DNA from: Dermatophagoides farinae
Taxonomy: Eukaryota > Arthropoda > Arachnida > Sarcoptiformes > Pyroglyphidae
NCBI RefSeq assembly: GCF_024713945.1
Contig: NC_134677.1
Span: forward strand, 6,203,001-6,267,000
Direction: 5' to 3'
Length of the DNA stretch: 64,000 bases
Part shown: positions 40,901 to 49,892 of the stretch, piece after piece
Layout: each line of letters begins with the position of its first letter
Position numbering within the stretch: the first letter of the stretch is position 1
Notes under the pieces: generated by a model
The model's input: the letters and a program-made list of their open reading frames with translations, nothing else
What the model was told of the DNA's origin: nothing
Databases searched by the model: none
Program-made: the position numbers and the translations under genes

Positions 40901-42318
40901 CATATATACTTATTATTTGAAAAAAAAATTGTACTCGAATGTGCTGAGTTGGAACAACTATACAAAAAAAAACGTTATTATTATCGAAAGACGCCGTAAC
41001 ATACACACACATTGTAAGCATAAAAACCAAGCCATCCGAAGCGATCCAAACGAATAATTTTTTTTTATACATATGCGCATGTCATAAAAGGCCGTCATAA
41101 AATATCACAAAAAAACACGGAGGGAGAATAGGCACACACACACACACATACAGGAATACAAAGGACGGCCTGACAAAATTAACGCATGCTCTCCATGGAG
41201 TCGAAAAAAAAAGAAGGAAAGCAGATATGAAATGAATGAATGAATCCAGTTGTGTGTGTATCGGATACATGAGCTAGCACACACACAGACACACACATAG
41301 TTTGGTTCATTTTTCATCATCGATAACACAGCAGCAGCAGCAGCAGCAGGAGGGAGTTTGATTGCTTTTTACAGCCAGTCATTTTTTTTTCTCTGTTTTG
41401 TTCGCTTTTGATGATGGTTTGGCTGAGACTGGATATTAAATTCGTTTGCTTTCTTGAATTTTTTTTTTTTTTTTTTGGATGTGATATTTTTCTCTTTTTT
41501 TCTCATTATGTGTTTTTTTTTGTGTGTGTGTGTATGAGCAAAATAGACACGTGAGAGGTGGAGTAGTTTCCATACAAATGTGTGTATAAAAAACAGCCTA
41601 TTCAATATGAGAGGATATTAGAGGATACATAGGTGGAGTTTGAACACCACCTCCACATCAGCATATCATTCATTGTCTATTCACAAGTTGTTGTTTTTGA
41701 ATGTATGAATGCGCTGGAACAAGCAATACTATGGCAAACACACATACAAACAAATGTACACAGATGTGAATGGATAAATCGTCGTCATCATCATCATCAT
41801 CATTATTATTGCTGTTGTTGATATCGATGTTGATGATGATGATCACAATAACAAAGGCAACTCAAAAAGAGAAAAAAAAAGAATAAAACGAGACGAGAAA
41901 AGTGGTGGTGTTGATGATGATGAGGAGGATATCGGTGGTGGAAGAGTATAATACATTGCTCAGTTGTATGTGGATTATATGCATATAATGATGATGATGA
42001 TAATATACAAATAACAACGATGTTGATGAAAAAGACAACAACAACAACGACGACGAGGATGATGATGATGATGAATGCAAGTAACCAGAGATTGTCGAAA
42101 GAAGATATTCGATTCAATTATATTCATATATACCATTGGATATATTCAAATAAAACCAAACATCTCTCTCATACAGTAACTTGGAAGAAGTAACTAACAT
42201 GAAAAGAATTGTAATGTAACAATTTCAATACATACCGTTTGAAATAATCGATAAGTCGTTCTTCTCGTATATTCTCCGGTAAGTTTCCTACCCAGAGATG
42301 CCTTGTCTCCCTTACCAT
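8503..42318 (-). CDS. spen: split ends (SPEN/SHARP) RRM-SPOC transcriptional co-repressor, nine coding exons
   Basis: In transcription order the coding exons are 42318-42236, 26744-25950, 22083-21791, 21702-21554, 21463-21257, 21153-11457, 11398-8919, 8859-8716 and 8649-8503. Every junction is GT-AG and the phases add up exactly, giving 4,664 residues; fly and human Spen are also giants. The family is nuclear: its RRMs bind RNA and its SPOC domain recruits co-repressors such as SMRT/NCoR in Notch, nuclear-receptor and dosage-related silencing. The N-terminus reads MVRETRHLWVGNLPENIREE, the SPEN family start and RRM1. RRM2 is at about 376-452, RRM3 at 482-560 and RRM4 at 561-640. A 3,800-residue Ser/Asn/Lys/Asp-rich middle follows, with AT-hook-like RGRK patches near its end. 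SPOC occupies about 4503-4655. The start ATG (42318-42316) has a strong context, ACAACGATGG. Introns of 15.5 and 3.9 kb separate the first three coding exons, so automatic gene finders may split this gene. Confidence 0.96.
8716..8859 (-). CDS. spen: SPEN coding exon 8: SPOC core
   Basis: The exon encodes SKDECCILLALPCGRDQVDV and then FITYLQSKLAAGIVNDSA, almost the family consensus. The Tyr in FITYLQ matches the co-repressor-contacting Tyr of SHARP. The 48 codons are in phase 0 at both ends. Confidence 0.96.
8919..11398 (-). CDS. spen: SPEN coding exon 7: Pro/Gln/Ser-rich region and N-terminal half of SPOC
   Basis: The exon follows a 58-bp intron. It is Ser/Thr/Pro/Gln-rich, with short Q and N runs, and closes with the SPOC start HPMLWQGLLTLKNEQAAVQM and then LRITQRMRFEPSQL. 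The Lys in LTLKN and the Arg pair in QRMRF correspond to the basic patch that SHARP SPOC uses to bind phosphorylated co-repressor tails (family knowledge). Confidence 0.95.
11457..21153 (-). CDS. spen: SPEN coding exon 6 (9.7 kb): RRM3-RRM4 and giant low-complexity region
   Basis: This is one uninterrupted exon of 3,232 codons plus one base. It completes RRM3 (QPYAFIRYSD), encodes RRM4 (CICIGN, then QKTALCFFETRDEANKAV and RVEVELASRDFQ), then over 3,000 disordered residues. Ser is dominant throughout. A Lys/Asp/Glu/Asn-rich block (KKKSKSSSKEK, DSDSEV and similar) encoded around 14.7-16.7 kb suggests nuclear charge blocks with many possible Ser kinase sites. Near the end are RGRKAKNRK and KRGRKKKN, which are AT-hook-like. 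Many codon runs (TCA, AAT, GAT) are trinucleotide repeats and may be length-polymorphic. Confidence 0.95.
21257..21463 (-). CDS. spen: SPEN coding exon 5: end of RRM2 and first half of RRM3
   Basis: The exon begins DKQFLGSRVEITL (last strand of RRM2), then an acidic linker, then TRTLFVGNLDKEVTEDDL and FSQFGQIL, the opening of RRM3. The donor GTAAGT lies at 21256-21251. Splicing to exon 6 gives GQILDIEIKK, the family pattern. Confidence 0.95.
21554..21702 (-). CDS. spen: SPEN coding exon 4: RRM2 core
   Basis: The exon encodes DSLFYEFKRHGKIVNTFI, then GFDRFAVVVFSKPEEAERAV, the RNP1-bearing half of RRM2. It is too short to stand out as a long open frame. It is bounded by an AAAG acceptor (21704-21703) and a GTAAGT donor (21553-21548). 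Confidence 0.93.
21791..22083 (-). CDS. spen: SPEN coding exon 3: linker and start of RRM2
   Basis: A linker with Asn, Gly and Ser runs is followed by TAICVRKLSHRLT, the first strand and RNP2 of RRM2. The exon ends with one base that completes Asp with the next exon, giving a continuous RRM2 core (LTDSNIKDSLFYEFKRHGKI). The acceptor is assigned from phase and is less certain than the donor. Confidence 0.88.
22084..25949 (-). other. SPEN intron 2 (3.9 kb)
   Basis: No supported gene is present. The intron contains CA/GT tracts (around 22519-22534, 23764-23782, 24440-24461 and 25439-25458), many poly(T) runs and a CT run at 24734-24745. The acceptor, read on the minus strand, is a weak AAAAG without a long pyrimidine tract, so a nearby alternative acceptor is possible. 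Confidence 0.7.
25950..26744 (-). CDS. spen: SPEN coding exon 2: second half of RRM1 plus low-complexity linker
   Basis: The exon starts after an acceptor at 26746-26745 and continues RRM1 with YGKVQSVRIFPK. After an insert of about 45 Asn/Thr/Ser-rich residues comes SATVAFIDIKSAAKAH and then LKTDYYEP, both close to the SPEN RRM1 consensus. The remainder is poly-Ser, poly-Asn and Ala/Thr-rich. It ends GRHTPS plus two bases at a GTAAG donor (25949-25945). Confidence 0.93.
34731..34777. repeat. CAT trinucleotide microsatellite (47 bp)
   Basis: An uninterrupted TCA/ATC repeat of about 15 units inside SPEN intron 1. Many shorter CAT/ATG runs occur throughout the window. Confidence 0.95.
37892..37976. 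repeat. TC dinucleotide microsatellite (85 bp)
   Basis: A pure CT run of about 42 units, the longest perfect simple repeat in the window, within SPEN intron 1. On the transcribed (minus) strand it reads GA. Length polymorphism and assembly error are both likely here. Confidence 0.95.
39108..39128. repeat. 21-bp perfect odd palindrome
   Basis: AGATCCTATA (39108-39117), a central G (39118) and TATAGGATCT (39119-39128) form an exact inverted repeat. It lies in SPEN intron 1. It is as likely to be a dimeric protein-binding site as a hairpin, because the one-base spacer leaves no loop without breaking pairs. Confidence 0.85.
41329..41349. repeat. CAG trinucleotide run (7 units)
   Basis: Seven CAG units followed by GAGGGAG, inside SPEN intron 1 about 0.9 kb before exon 1. 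I find no coding context. Confidence 0.9.
42236..42318 (-). CDS. spen: SPEN coding exon 1: start codon and first half of RRM1
   Basis: The exon encodes 27 complete codons plus two bases, beginning MVRETRHLWVGNLPENIREE and ending DYFK plus the start of an Arg codon. LWVGNL is the RNP2 motif of RRM1. The donor GTATG follows (42235-42231). It is easily missed because it is only 83 bp and lies 15.5 kb from the next exon. The family-specific residues and exact phase match make it secure. Confidence 0.95.
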
Positions 42319-42575
42319 CGTTGTGGTATTGGTGATTTGTATTTATTTCGGGCGCCAGTGGTCGTCGTTTTTGTTTTTTCAAGCTTTCCTGATAATTTTG
42401 ATAATGATTCTGATTCGTCGTTTGGTCTTGGATTAATTGAATGGTTTGCATTGATAATAACAAACGTTTGGAGCTTGTTATTTCGAACATAAGAGATGAT
42501 TTCTGCCTGTGAACGCTTAGGACCTGATGAGGATGTCTCAACATCTATTAGATTGATGGCAATGATGGAGAACAT
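42312..42575 (-). other. upstream ORF in the SPEN leader, overlapping the SPEN start codon
   Basis: An ATG (42575-42573) opens an 87-codon frame, +1 relative to SPEN, that runs to TAA at 42314-42312. The SPEN ATG is at 42318-42316, so termination and main-ORF initiation overlap as ATGGTAA. If the leader is unspliced here, this uORF would strongly influence SPEN translation by leaky scanning or termination-reinitiation. The peptide (MFSIIAINLIDVETSSSGPK at its start) resembles nothing I know. The transcript start and leader structure are unknown. Confidence 0.35.
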
Positions 42576-44018
42576 TTCTCTCGTGCAACCAAATGACGAG
42601 ATTCATCGAGTAAATTTGGTTATATGTGTGTGTGTGTATGTTATATTTGCTGGAACCTTTTTTATGAAGTTTTCTTAGTTATAAAGAATACCAGACAGAT
42701 GTGTAGCACAAAAAGGATTATGTGGGGATTATATCATTCGTCAACCAGAAAAACAAAAAACGGAAGGGAATAAGGAACAACTTTTGATGGAAAAAAACAT
42801 CAATTTCATCGCGAATCAACAAATATGAGTGGTGACAACGATGATGATGTCGAAACAAATGAAAATGATGATGATGATGATGATGAAGGCTCAACAAACA
42901 AATGGCCTTTTATAATATAATCATTCAATGGATGATTGATACAAATTTTTGATTGGGTGTTGTTGTTGGTTGAGTAAAATGGTCGATTATTTTGATAGAA
43001 TGGATGATGGTGTTGATTATATTGGTGATGAGGATGATGTCGTGGTATTCCTGGTAATTCTGTTGTTGCAATAGTGGTTTTATTCAACGTTGAATGTTGT
43101 ATATGACTGAAATGGTGATGATGATCGATGTTTGCGACAAGATCCATCGTCAATTAATTATAGATTTGGATGGAAATAAAAGCTGAAACATAACGATGTA
43201 TGAATTAGGCTTTTGTATGCACAATAAGCCGATTCTTTGGGACCACATTTCAAACACCACAAAATGAAACTGATATAACAAAGACAATGTTGATGATGAA
43301 TAGAGCAACCAACACGGCTCTTTAACACATAGACACACACACACAAAACGATAGAATAGATGAAATTGATAGAAAGAATGATGATGGCAAAGGAGATCAA
43401 AGGATATGGACATCGATCAACATGGACACTTTAACCAGCTTTTATTTTGCACACAAATACACCTTTTTTTGATGATTTACAACTTATAATGAACTAAATA
43501 TAACAAACAAAAAACATATAATACACACTCACAGAACTTTATCGATGAAAAAAAACAGAAATTTAGATTGATTTGGACTCGAAAAGATTGAAACAAACAA
43601 TCGAGTGAATTGAATATTTATATATATTTGGGCAACACAATAAAAGGCCTGAACATACACACACAAACACATACAATAACATTACATACAGAAACAAAAT
43701 GAAATTGTTGAATATCAAAAGAAAAAAATAATTTCAACGTTCGATTTTCAAACAGAAACAAACACAATCGGATGTATTGATTTTACACATGTGGCAATTT
43801 CATTTTAAACCAAATATATATTAACGGTAATGAATAGAAACCGTATGGATGATATTCCAATGAATTACCGAATTTACGAACAAAAACCCACCGGAAAGAG
43901 CAAACGATTCACAATTAAACGAGATCAAACGAAATAAAAATAAAAATGAATAGAAAAAAGGATATACGATTACGAGGAAAATTTTAAGCGGCAAGAAAAA
44001 CCACTACCATTAAACAGA
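42319..44018. other. probable SPEN 5' UTR and promoter region
   Basis: No protein-coding gene that I can support. The minus-strand frame at 42806-43147 is His/Ser-rich and follows trinucleotide runs, so I read it as untranslated or spurious. CA tracts occur at about 43330-43343 and 43658-43670. No TATA box could be assigned. Confidence 0.5.
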
Positions 44019-44321
44019 ATGTCGACTTCACGGAGACTGAGGATATTGAAAAGATTTTGCTTTATGCTTTACGACAAACAACAAGCGCCAATAGTGGAAG
44101 GAAGAGCTAGTAGCAACATTTTTTTATTCCAAAATGGAAGTGGTTCATTGAACATTGATGAACTTTTGCAACAACATCAGTTCATGCTGTTAGCAATCAA
44201 AAATTTGGCTCCGCCCATAGATTGTCGTACTAGCATAACATGTGTTCAAGTACATAAATTTGTTGTTTCCATTCACATTATCCTGATTTGGCTTAAAGGT
44301 AGAAGCATAATGGTGAACTGA
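44019..44321 (+). CDS. doubtful ORF, hypothetical 100-residue protein
   Basis: A true ATG start opens a 100-codon frame (starting MSTSRRLRILKRF) whose composition is less repeat-like than the surrounding DNA. It has no signal peptide, no membrane segment apart from a weak hydrophobic patch near the C-terminus, and no motif that I recognise. A possible splice donor (AAAG before GTAGAA, near 44299) could make it the first exon of an unseen gene, but no following exon is apparent. It may equally be chance. Confidence 0.2.
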   Translation: MSTSRRLRILKRFCFMLYDKQQAPIVEGRASSNIFLFQNGSGSLNIDELLQQHQFMLLAIKNLAPPIDCRTSITCVQVHKFVVSIHIILIWLKGRSIMVN

Positions 44322-47300
44322 ATCAGTTTTTTTTCCAATTTTTGAATAATACTGCTGCTAGCATTTGAATCTATATGCTAGCAGAATGGATGAAACTTAT
44401 TTCCAAAATGGATAGAGAATTTTAATCATTGGGATGTAATACAACGTCAATTTTAGTTCATCATGAATTCGAATGTTGAACGAATATAATAATAAAAAGT
44501 ATTATGTTGCGTCGCAAATTCTTCAAATTCAAAATTATTCATTTATCCTTTCCATTCATCTTTGTTTGAATGGAATGAAAAAAAAAATTCAAATTTATTC
44601 TGAACATAATGTCCATATAATATTCATTTTCCATTTTAGATTCTCAATATTATGTCATTTATTTTGTTATTATTTCAAAATTGTTCCTAAAAATTTGTAT
44701 AGCTCCACATCATAACCGATTTAGTTGGTATTGATACAGGTTAGTCATCCTGTGAAAGAGTATAACACCTCCAATAAATATTCGAATGTTTCCACCTTTT
44801 AAATGATGACGTCCCAACCAAAAAAAAAAAAAAAAATGAGTCATATATCCGATCATGTCATCATTGTATCTGGTATATGAATGAAAAAAAATTCGAATGA
44901 TGTAATTTTTCGTTTTTTTTCTCTGGTTAATAATGTCGCCATTATATTGTTTCGATAAATTTGGCCCTTGTTCCGTGTGTGTGTGTGTGTGTGTTTGTTG
45001 TGGTTGCCTCTGGTCTTTTTTTATCATCATCATCATCCTCTTATACACAATCCCAAATCAAGTTATTAAGCATACACACACACACACACATCTTTTCATC
45101 CATCTAATCCACGATGCAATACAATCCTGTACATCAGTCATCATCATCATTTCTATAAACGCCAAATATTTTGTTTGTTCATTGCTTCGAAATTTGAAGA
45201 TTTTAGTTGTAATAGCTCCATTATACATCAACGGCAATCATGGTGGTTGTTGTGATAATGATGACGACGACGAGTTTTATGGATGATGGTGTCATCAGAA
45301 ATGGCAAAAGAAGAAGAAAGAAAAAAAAATAAATAAATCACATGACAATTTTTTTTTCATACTAAACCCCAACCAAAAAAAAAAAAAAAAAAAAACCACG
45401 GCAACGAATGATGATGTACACACACACATAAACAGTTTTATCCAACACACATCCATTTCGAATTTTTCAAATTCAATTCAAAAGTCGGTTTCAATATGGA
45501 TATGTTTTTCTTTACGATTGCAATTCAAATAAAACAAACAGACAGACAAAAACAAAACAATTTATTATTATCGAATATTCGATTCAATTCAACATAATAA
45601 TGACAAACACAAATAATAAACACAACATGTGGCGACGACATTGAGATATGTGGATTTTCTTTTTTTCATTTTTTTTTGCTTTTATAATTTCTACAAAAAA
45701 AAAATTCCGTATTTTCTAATTTACATTGCAAAACCAAATTTCCTGTTGATGTTTTTGATGATATTTTTGTCAATTATAATTATTATTATTATTTCCCAAG
45801 TGTTTCCGATTTTTTTTTCTTGTTCGTTGAAAATGTTTCCTAGCCTGTGTTTTTTATGTTGTTCGTTCTATGGATTCAAATAATTTCAATTTCATTTATT
45901 CATCATCATCGAATAAATATTGTTATTGTCGGTTAAATCAAGTAGAAATTTTCATTTTATAATATCATCATCAAATATATTCCAATATATATTATTGAAT
46001 CACAATGTGTTTTTGTGTGCATGTAGAATGAATAAAAATGGAAACGGACAATAAGAATATAATATAATATATATGCTGGTGTTGGTTTCCCAATTCCAAT
46101 TTCACTTTCATTTCATTTCTTTTCTGTTTGAGCGTGTGTGTGTGTATGTGTGTTTGGTACCTCCTTTCTGGTAATTTGGTATTGCTGATCAATGAATTGC
46201 GCATTGAATTCATTCATTCATTCATTCATTTTTTTTCAATAAATATAATTGATCGATGACAAACTATATATATATAATTTTCACGAAATGAAAAAAAATT
46301 GAATCACCAAGTATTTCATAAAAATATGTGAATGCGCAACACACACACATACACACACTATATTCTGCTATTATATATGAATGAACGACAAAAATCTTTT
46401 TTCTGATGTTTTTTTTTATATCATTACATTCAAAATGTTACACAACGATATTCAAGCAACACACAGCCACATCATATTAAGAAATATTTGCAAAACTGAA
46501 AAATAGATGGCGACACATAACCACTAAAATTATTACAAAATATCAAAGTTCGATATTTTTTTTGTTTTTTGTCTGGTTTGTGTGTGTGCTGAATTGAGTC
46601 ACCACCATCAAGAGCATATATGCACAAAATGAATGAATAAAGTATATTCTTGAAGAATAACTAGAATTTTTTTTTGTGATTTTTCAAAATCAAACGCACA
46701 TACACACACACAGACACAAAGAGAAAGCAAAATAATCCACGTATACACATTACATACAACTGGATTTGTCGTTTGAATGAATCCATCAACAAAAAAACTG
46801 AAATGGTATTTTCATTTTTTGATGAAAACTGTCGTTATTTTTGAAGTTATAAAATGATATCGATAATGATCACTATCGAGAATTGACGAAAAATTTGCTT
46901 CAATGATGGAAAGAAAAAAAAGTGGACAATTTTTGGCTTTCAACGATTCCAAATTAGAGAAGAATCAGATCTGTGGACTGGTAATTGGATTAATGAATCG
47001 AAATTATAGATAGATTTGGGTAAATAACAAGCGGATAGATATATATGCATTTCAACATTAATCTGGCTACCATTCATCAACCATTGAATGCTGAATAACG
47101 AATGAATATAATGATGATTATGATGGCGTCGTTTATGTTGGTATATTGGGTTCGTTTTTTCACTTTGTTGACTAATTTCCAACAACAACGACGACGACAA
47201 ATGATACTATGAACATGAAGGTTCAAAATATCTTTTAACGAGAAAAAAAAACTTACAAATTGGGAACATACACGATGGCAGAGGCAACTCTATCCGCTTA

Positions 47301-48472
47301 CACACACACACACACAAATATCAATCCATCCCTCCCTCCTTCCTTTCAACAAAAAACTTGAAAAGAAATCAAAACTACAGATACATTATTGAAGCCAACG
47401 TTATTATCATCCAAATGTGAAAAACAAAATGCAACCAAGCGTTATATGGACAACAACCAAGTCGTCAATCCAGTATTTCCAGATATCATCAATGCACAAA
47501 CACTATTAAAAAAAATACGACGCATTTCAAATTGAATACGGTAAATTTACGGATATATCATCATGTAAAAACCTATATATAAATTGTTTATAATCTTCAA
47601 TCTTAAAGTCGAAGTTTGAATGTAAAAACATCCTATGACTCATATATAATCATAAATATCATATATAATATATAGTTGCTACGGGAATGAGTGGAAAAAC
47701 TTGTTTTCGAATGAAACCCTGGCCCATATGCCCTGGTTCTCTGAGCTACAATGAAATTCTAACTAAAAACAACCATAAAATTCAATGTAAGAGCTTGCCA
47801 TTATTGTTGTTGTTGTTGTTTATGATGATGACGACGTCGAATCATCCGATTTGGACGAGTCCATTTTTTATTGAAAATGTTTTTCTCTCTTTTCTGTTCT
47901 CTAAACACACATTAAAAACAGGATTATGGTGGAAAAATAAATGACATTTACTTTGAATGTATACATTTTCTCTTTTATTTTTGGTAACCATAGTAATACA
48001 ACACACACACAGTATGGCAGTAGCAGTAATAATGGTATATATTGACGATATGGGGTGTGGACTATCAGATGTTTCGAAAAAAATATATTATTGGGCGATC
48101 AAGAAAAATTTGACGAAATCATTGATCAACGATAAAAAAAACTAATAATGGATAAACATTTGCCATCTATTAGCCAGAATCGGAAATAAAAGACATTTTT
48201 CTCGTGGATCTGATCATTGCCATCATCATATAATATATTGGAATGATGATGATAGAAGGCAAGTGAAATTTTTTTAAGAGACAATCAGGTGATTCTGTTT
48301 TTTTTATGTTTTAACGAGAATTTATACTCCAACATAGTTTCCACACCAGAGAGATAAAAAAAATTAACCTGTTGATATTACAACTGATTGAGGTAATCAT
48401 CTCTTCCATTATTTTTTAAAAATTTTTTTGTTCGTGCAAAATAAGACCGCATCCATAACATTCGACACAAAA
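44322..48472. other. repeat-rich intergenic region between SPEN and TAB1
   Basis: I see no supported gene. The region holds GT (44974-44993) and CA (45074-45089) tracts, poly(A) (about 45378-45394), CATT repeats (46206-46229), CCCTCC-type pyrimidine runs (about 47327-47347) and several short CA tracts. Short frames here are dominated by these repeats. Confidence 0.65.
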
Positions 48473-49786
48473 ATGCTACTTTCATCCGAAGATGATGAGG
48501 TTAGAACGTGGGCCGACGATTTAATTGACGATGAATTCACCGCTGTCAGTTCACATCAAACGATTCGTTTGGATACAAATGATTCTAAATCATTGCAAAA
48601 ACATTTCTCTCTTTATCAAAATAATCATTATATTTATGGTGTTCTTACCGGATTCAATTATGGCGATTCTAATGATGAACATTGCCGTAAAATATTTTCC
48701 GAAGTTTGTTCATATTTTCCACTCGAATTAATTGAACGTATTAATTCGTTAAAAAATCCGGACCAAGATGAATGTTATGAAACTATATTGCTGGAAACAT
48801 TTTATATAATTGAACAATCCATACGAAAACATATGGACGATGTATTGAGTGAAAAAACGGCGCTAGAACTAACATTAAGCGGTATAGATTCATCTCAATA
48901 TCCAAAAATTCAACAAAAACTAAATGAATATACACAAAAATTATCGTTTGGCTTTTCATGTGTGATAACCATTATAAATACAACAAAGATCTATGTGGCC
49001 AATATTGGTGATACGCGAGCAATTCTTTGTGTTAAACATAATAATACGATTCGATCACAAGAATTATCAACTCGTCATGATTTAAGCAATCCAAATGAAT
49101 TGAAACGTTTGGAAAGTATTTCAATTGAAACTGAAGTATTGAAATCAAATCAAAGGATCGGTAATATGGCTCTAACTCGTTGTCTTGGAAATTTAAAACT
49201 TAAAAATTTCTTTAAAAACTATCCTGATTTATCGTCAGCAACAAGTGATCCCATTCTTACGGAACCAAGCCTCAATTCTACACGTATTAATAATTCTTGC
49301 AAGTTTTTGATTTTAGCTTCGGCCAGTTTATTTAAGGCACTTCAACAATGTTTCAATAGAGAAAATGTTCTCGATGATCTTTTGTTAATAATAGATGATA
49401 AACTTACCGAACGAAATGATCACAAAAATGTTCCTGATCTAGTTTTGCAGGATATTTTTCAAAAATATCTAAATCTTAATGAACATCAAGAATCTTTTCA
49501 TTCGAAACCCATCCTATTGATACGATTGTTCCATCATCCAAATGAAACAGATTCTACAGCTGATCATGATGCTGCTGATGAAGAGGCCAATCATGACTTA
49601 AAAGTAGACAAAACGGTAATCACACCGATAATCATCATGAATGATGATATTAATCTTGATCCATCTAAATCTAATGATTCAGTTGGAAGTTCCAAACAAG
49701 AATCCGATGAGATTCCAGCCTATGTTGATTTTGTTCCATTAATTGAAGCATTACAAAAGCACAACATTGATTATGATTGTTTTTAA
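48473..49786 (+). CDS. tab1: TAB1-like TAK1-binding pseudophosphatase
   Basis: A single exon of 437 residues. TAB1 binds and activates TAK1 (MAP3K7) in TGF-beta, IMD/NF-kB and stress signalling. It has a PP2C fold without phosphatase activity and a C-terminal helix that docks on TAK1. Here the N-terminus reads MLLSSEDDEVRTWADDL, close to the vertebrate WTDDL opening. The PP2C-like fold covers about 20-355: YGVLTGFNYGD stands where active PP2Cs have GVFDGHGG, IYVANIGDTRAILC is the central strand motif, and FLILASASLFKAL replaces LASDGLWD. Loss of the metal-binding Asp fits a pseudoenzyme. The C-terminus AYVDFVPLIEALQKH (from 416) matches the TAK1-binding YVDF motif. The ATG at 48473 is chosen because upstream in-frame sequence lacks ATG. 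The gene is tail to tail with TRAPPC3. Confidence 0.87.
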   Translation: MLLSSEDDEVRTWADDLIDDEFTAVSSHQTIRLDTNDSKSLQKHFSLYQNNHYIYGVLTGFNYGDSNDEHCRKIFSEVCSYFPLELIERINSLKNPDQDECYETILLETFYIIEQSIRKHMDDVLSEKTALELTLSGIDSSQYPKIQQKLNEYTQKLSFGFSCVITIINTTKIYVANIGDTRAILCVKHNNTIRSQELSTRHDLSNPNELKRLESISIETEVLKSNQRIGNMALTRCLGNLKLKNFFKNYPDLSSATSDPILTEPSLNSTRINNSCKFLILASASLFKALQQCFNRENVLDDLLLIIDDKLTERNDHKNVPDLVLQDIFQKYLNLNEHQESFHSKPILLIRLFHHPNETDSTADHDAADEEANHDLKVDKTVITPIIIMNDDINLDPSKSNDSVGSSKQESDEIPAYVDFVPLIEALQKHNIDYDCF

Positions 49787-49892
49787 TTGGTTTTTTTATT
49801 TGATTATATAATTATGATTAAATAGTTGAAGGATTTTAATAAAATAATAATTTATTTACATTTGATATTTTGAAAAATTTATTGAATAAGAA
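49787..49892. terminator. shared 3' end region of TAB1 and TRAPPC3 with closely spaced poly(A) signals
   Basis: Only 106 bp separate two opposing stop codons. AATAAA on the plus strand lies at 49838-49843 and on the minus strand at 49856-49851 (read as TTTATT), with a second minus-strand copy at 49883-49878. The two genes must share 3' UTR DNA, so their transcripts probably overlap at the ends. Confidence 0.7.

Larger units (their letters stand above)
26745..42235 (-). other. SPEN intron 1 (15.5 kb)
   Basis: I see no supported gene inside this intron on either strand. It is filled with poly(A/T) runs, CA/GT tracts, CAT repeats (34731-34777), a long TC tract (37892-37976), a CAG run (41329-41349) and a 21-bp palindrome (39108-39128). 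Open frames here are short, repeat-driven and unlike known proteins. First introns of this size often carry enhancers, but nothing in the sequence lets me place one. Confidence 0.75.

Noticed and set aside
42806-43147. Minus-strand 113-codon His/Ser-rich frame upstream of SPEN
   Set aside because: It depends on GAT/CAT runs, has no family match and lies where the SPEN leader or promoter should be. I leave it as non-coding.
47687-48145. Two short plus-strand frames before TAB1
   Set aside because: They have Leu/Met runs from TTG and ATG repeats and no similarity. The TAB1 start is well defined downstream.
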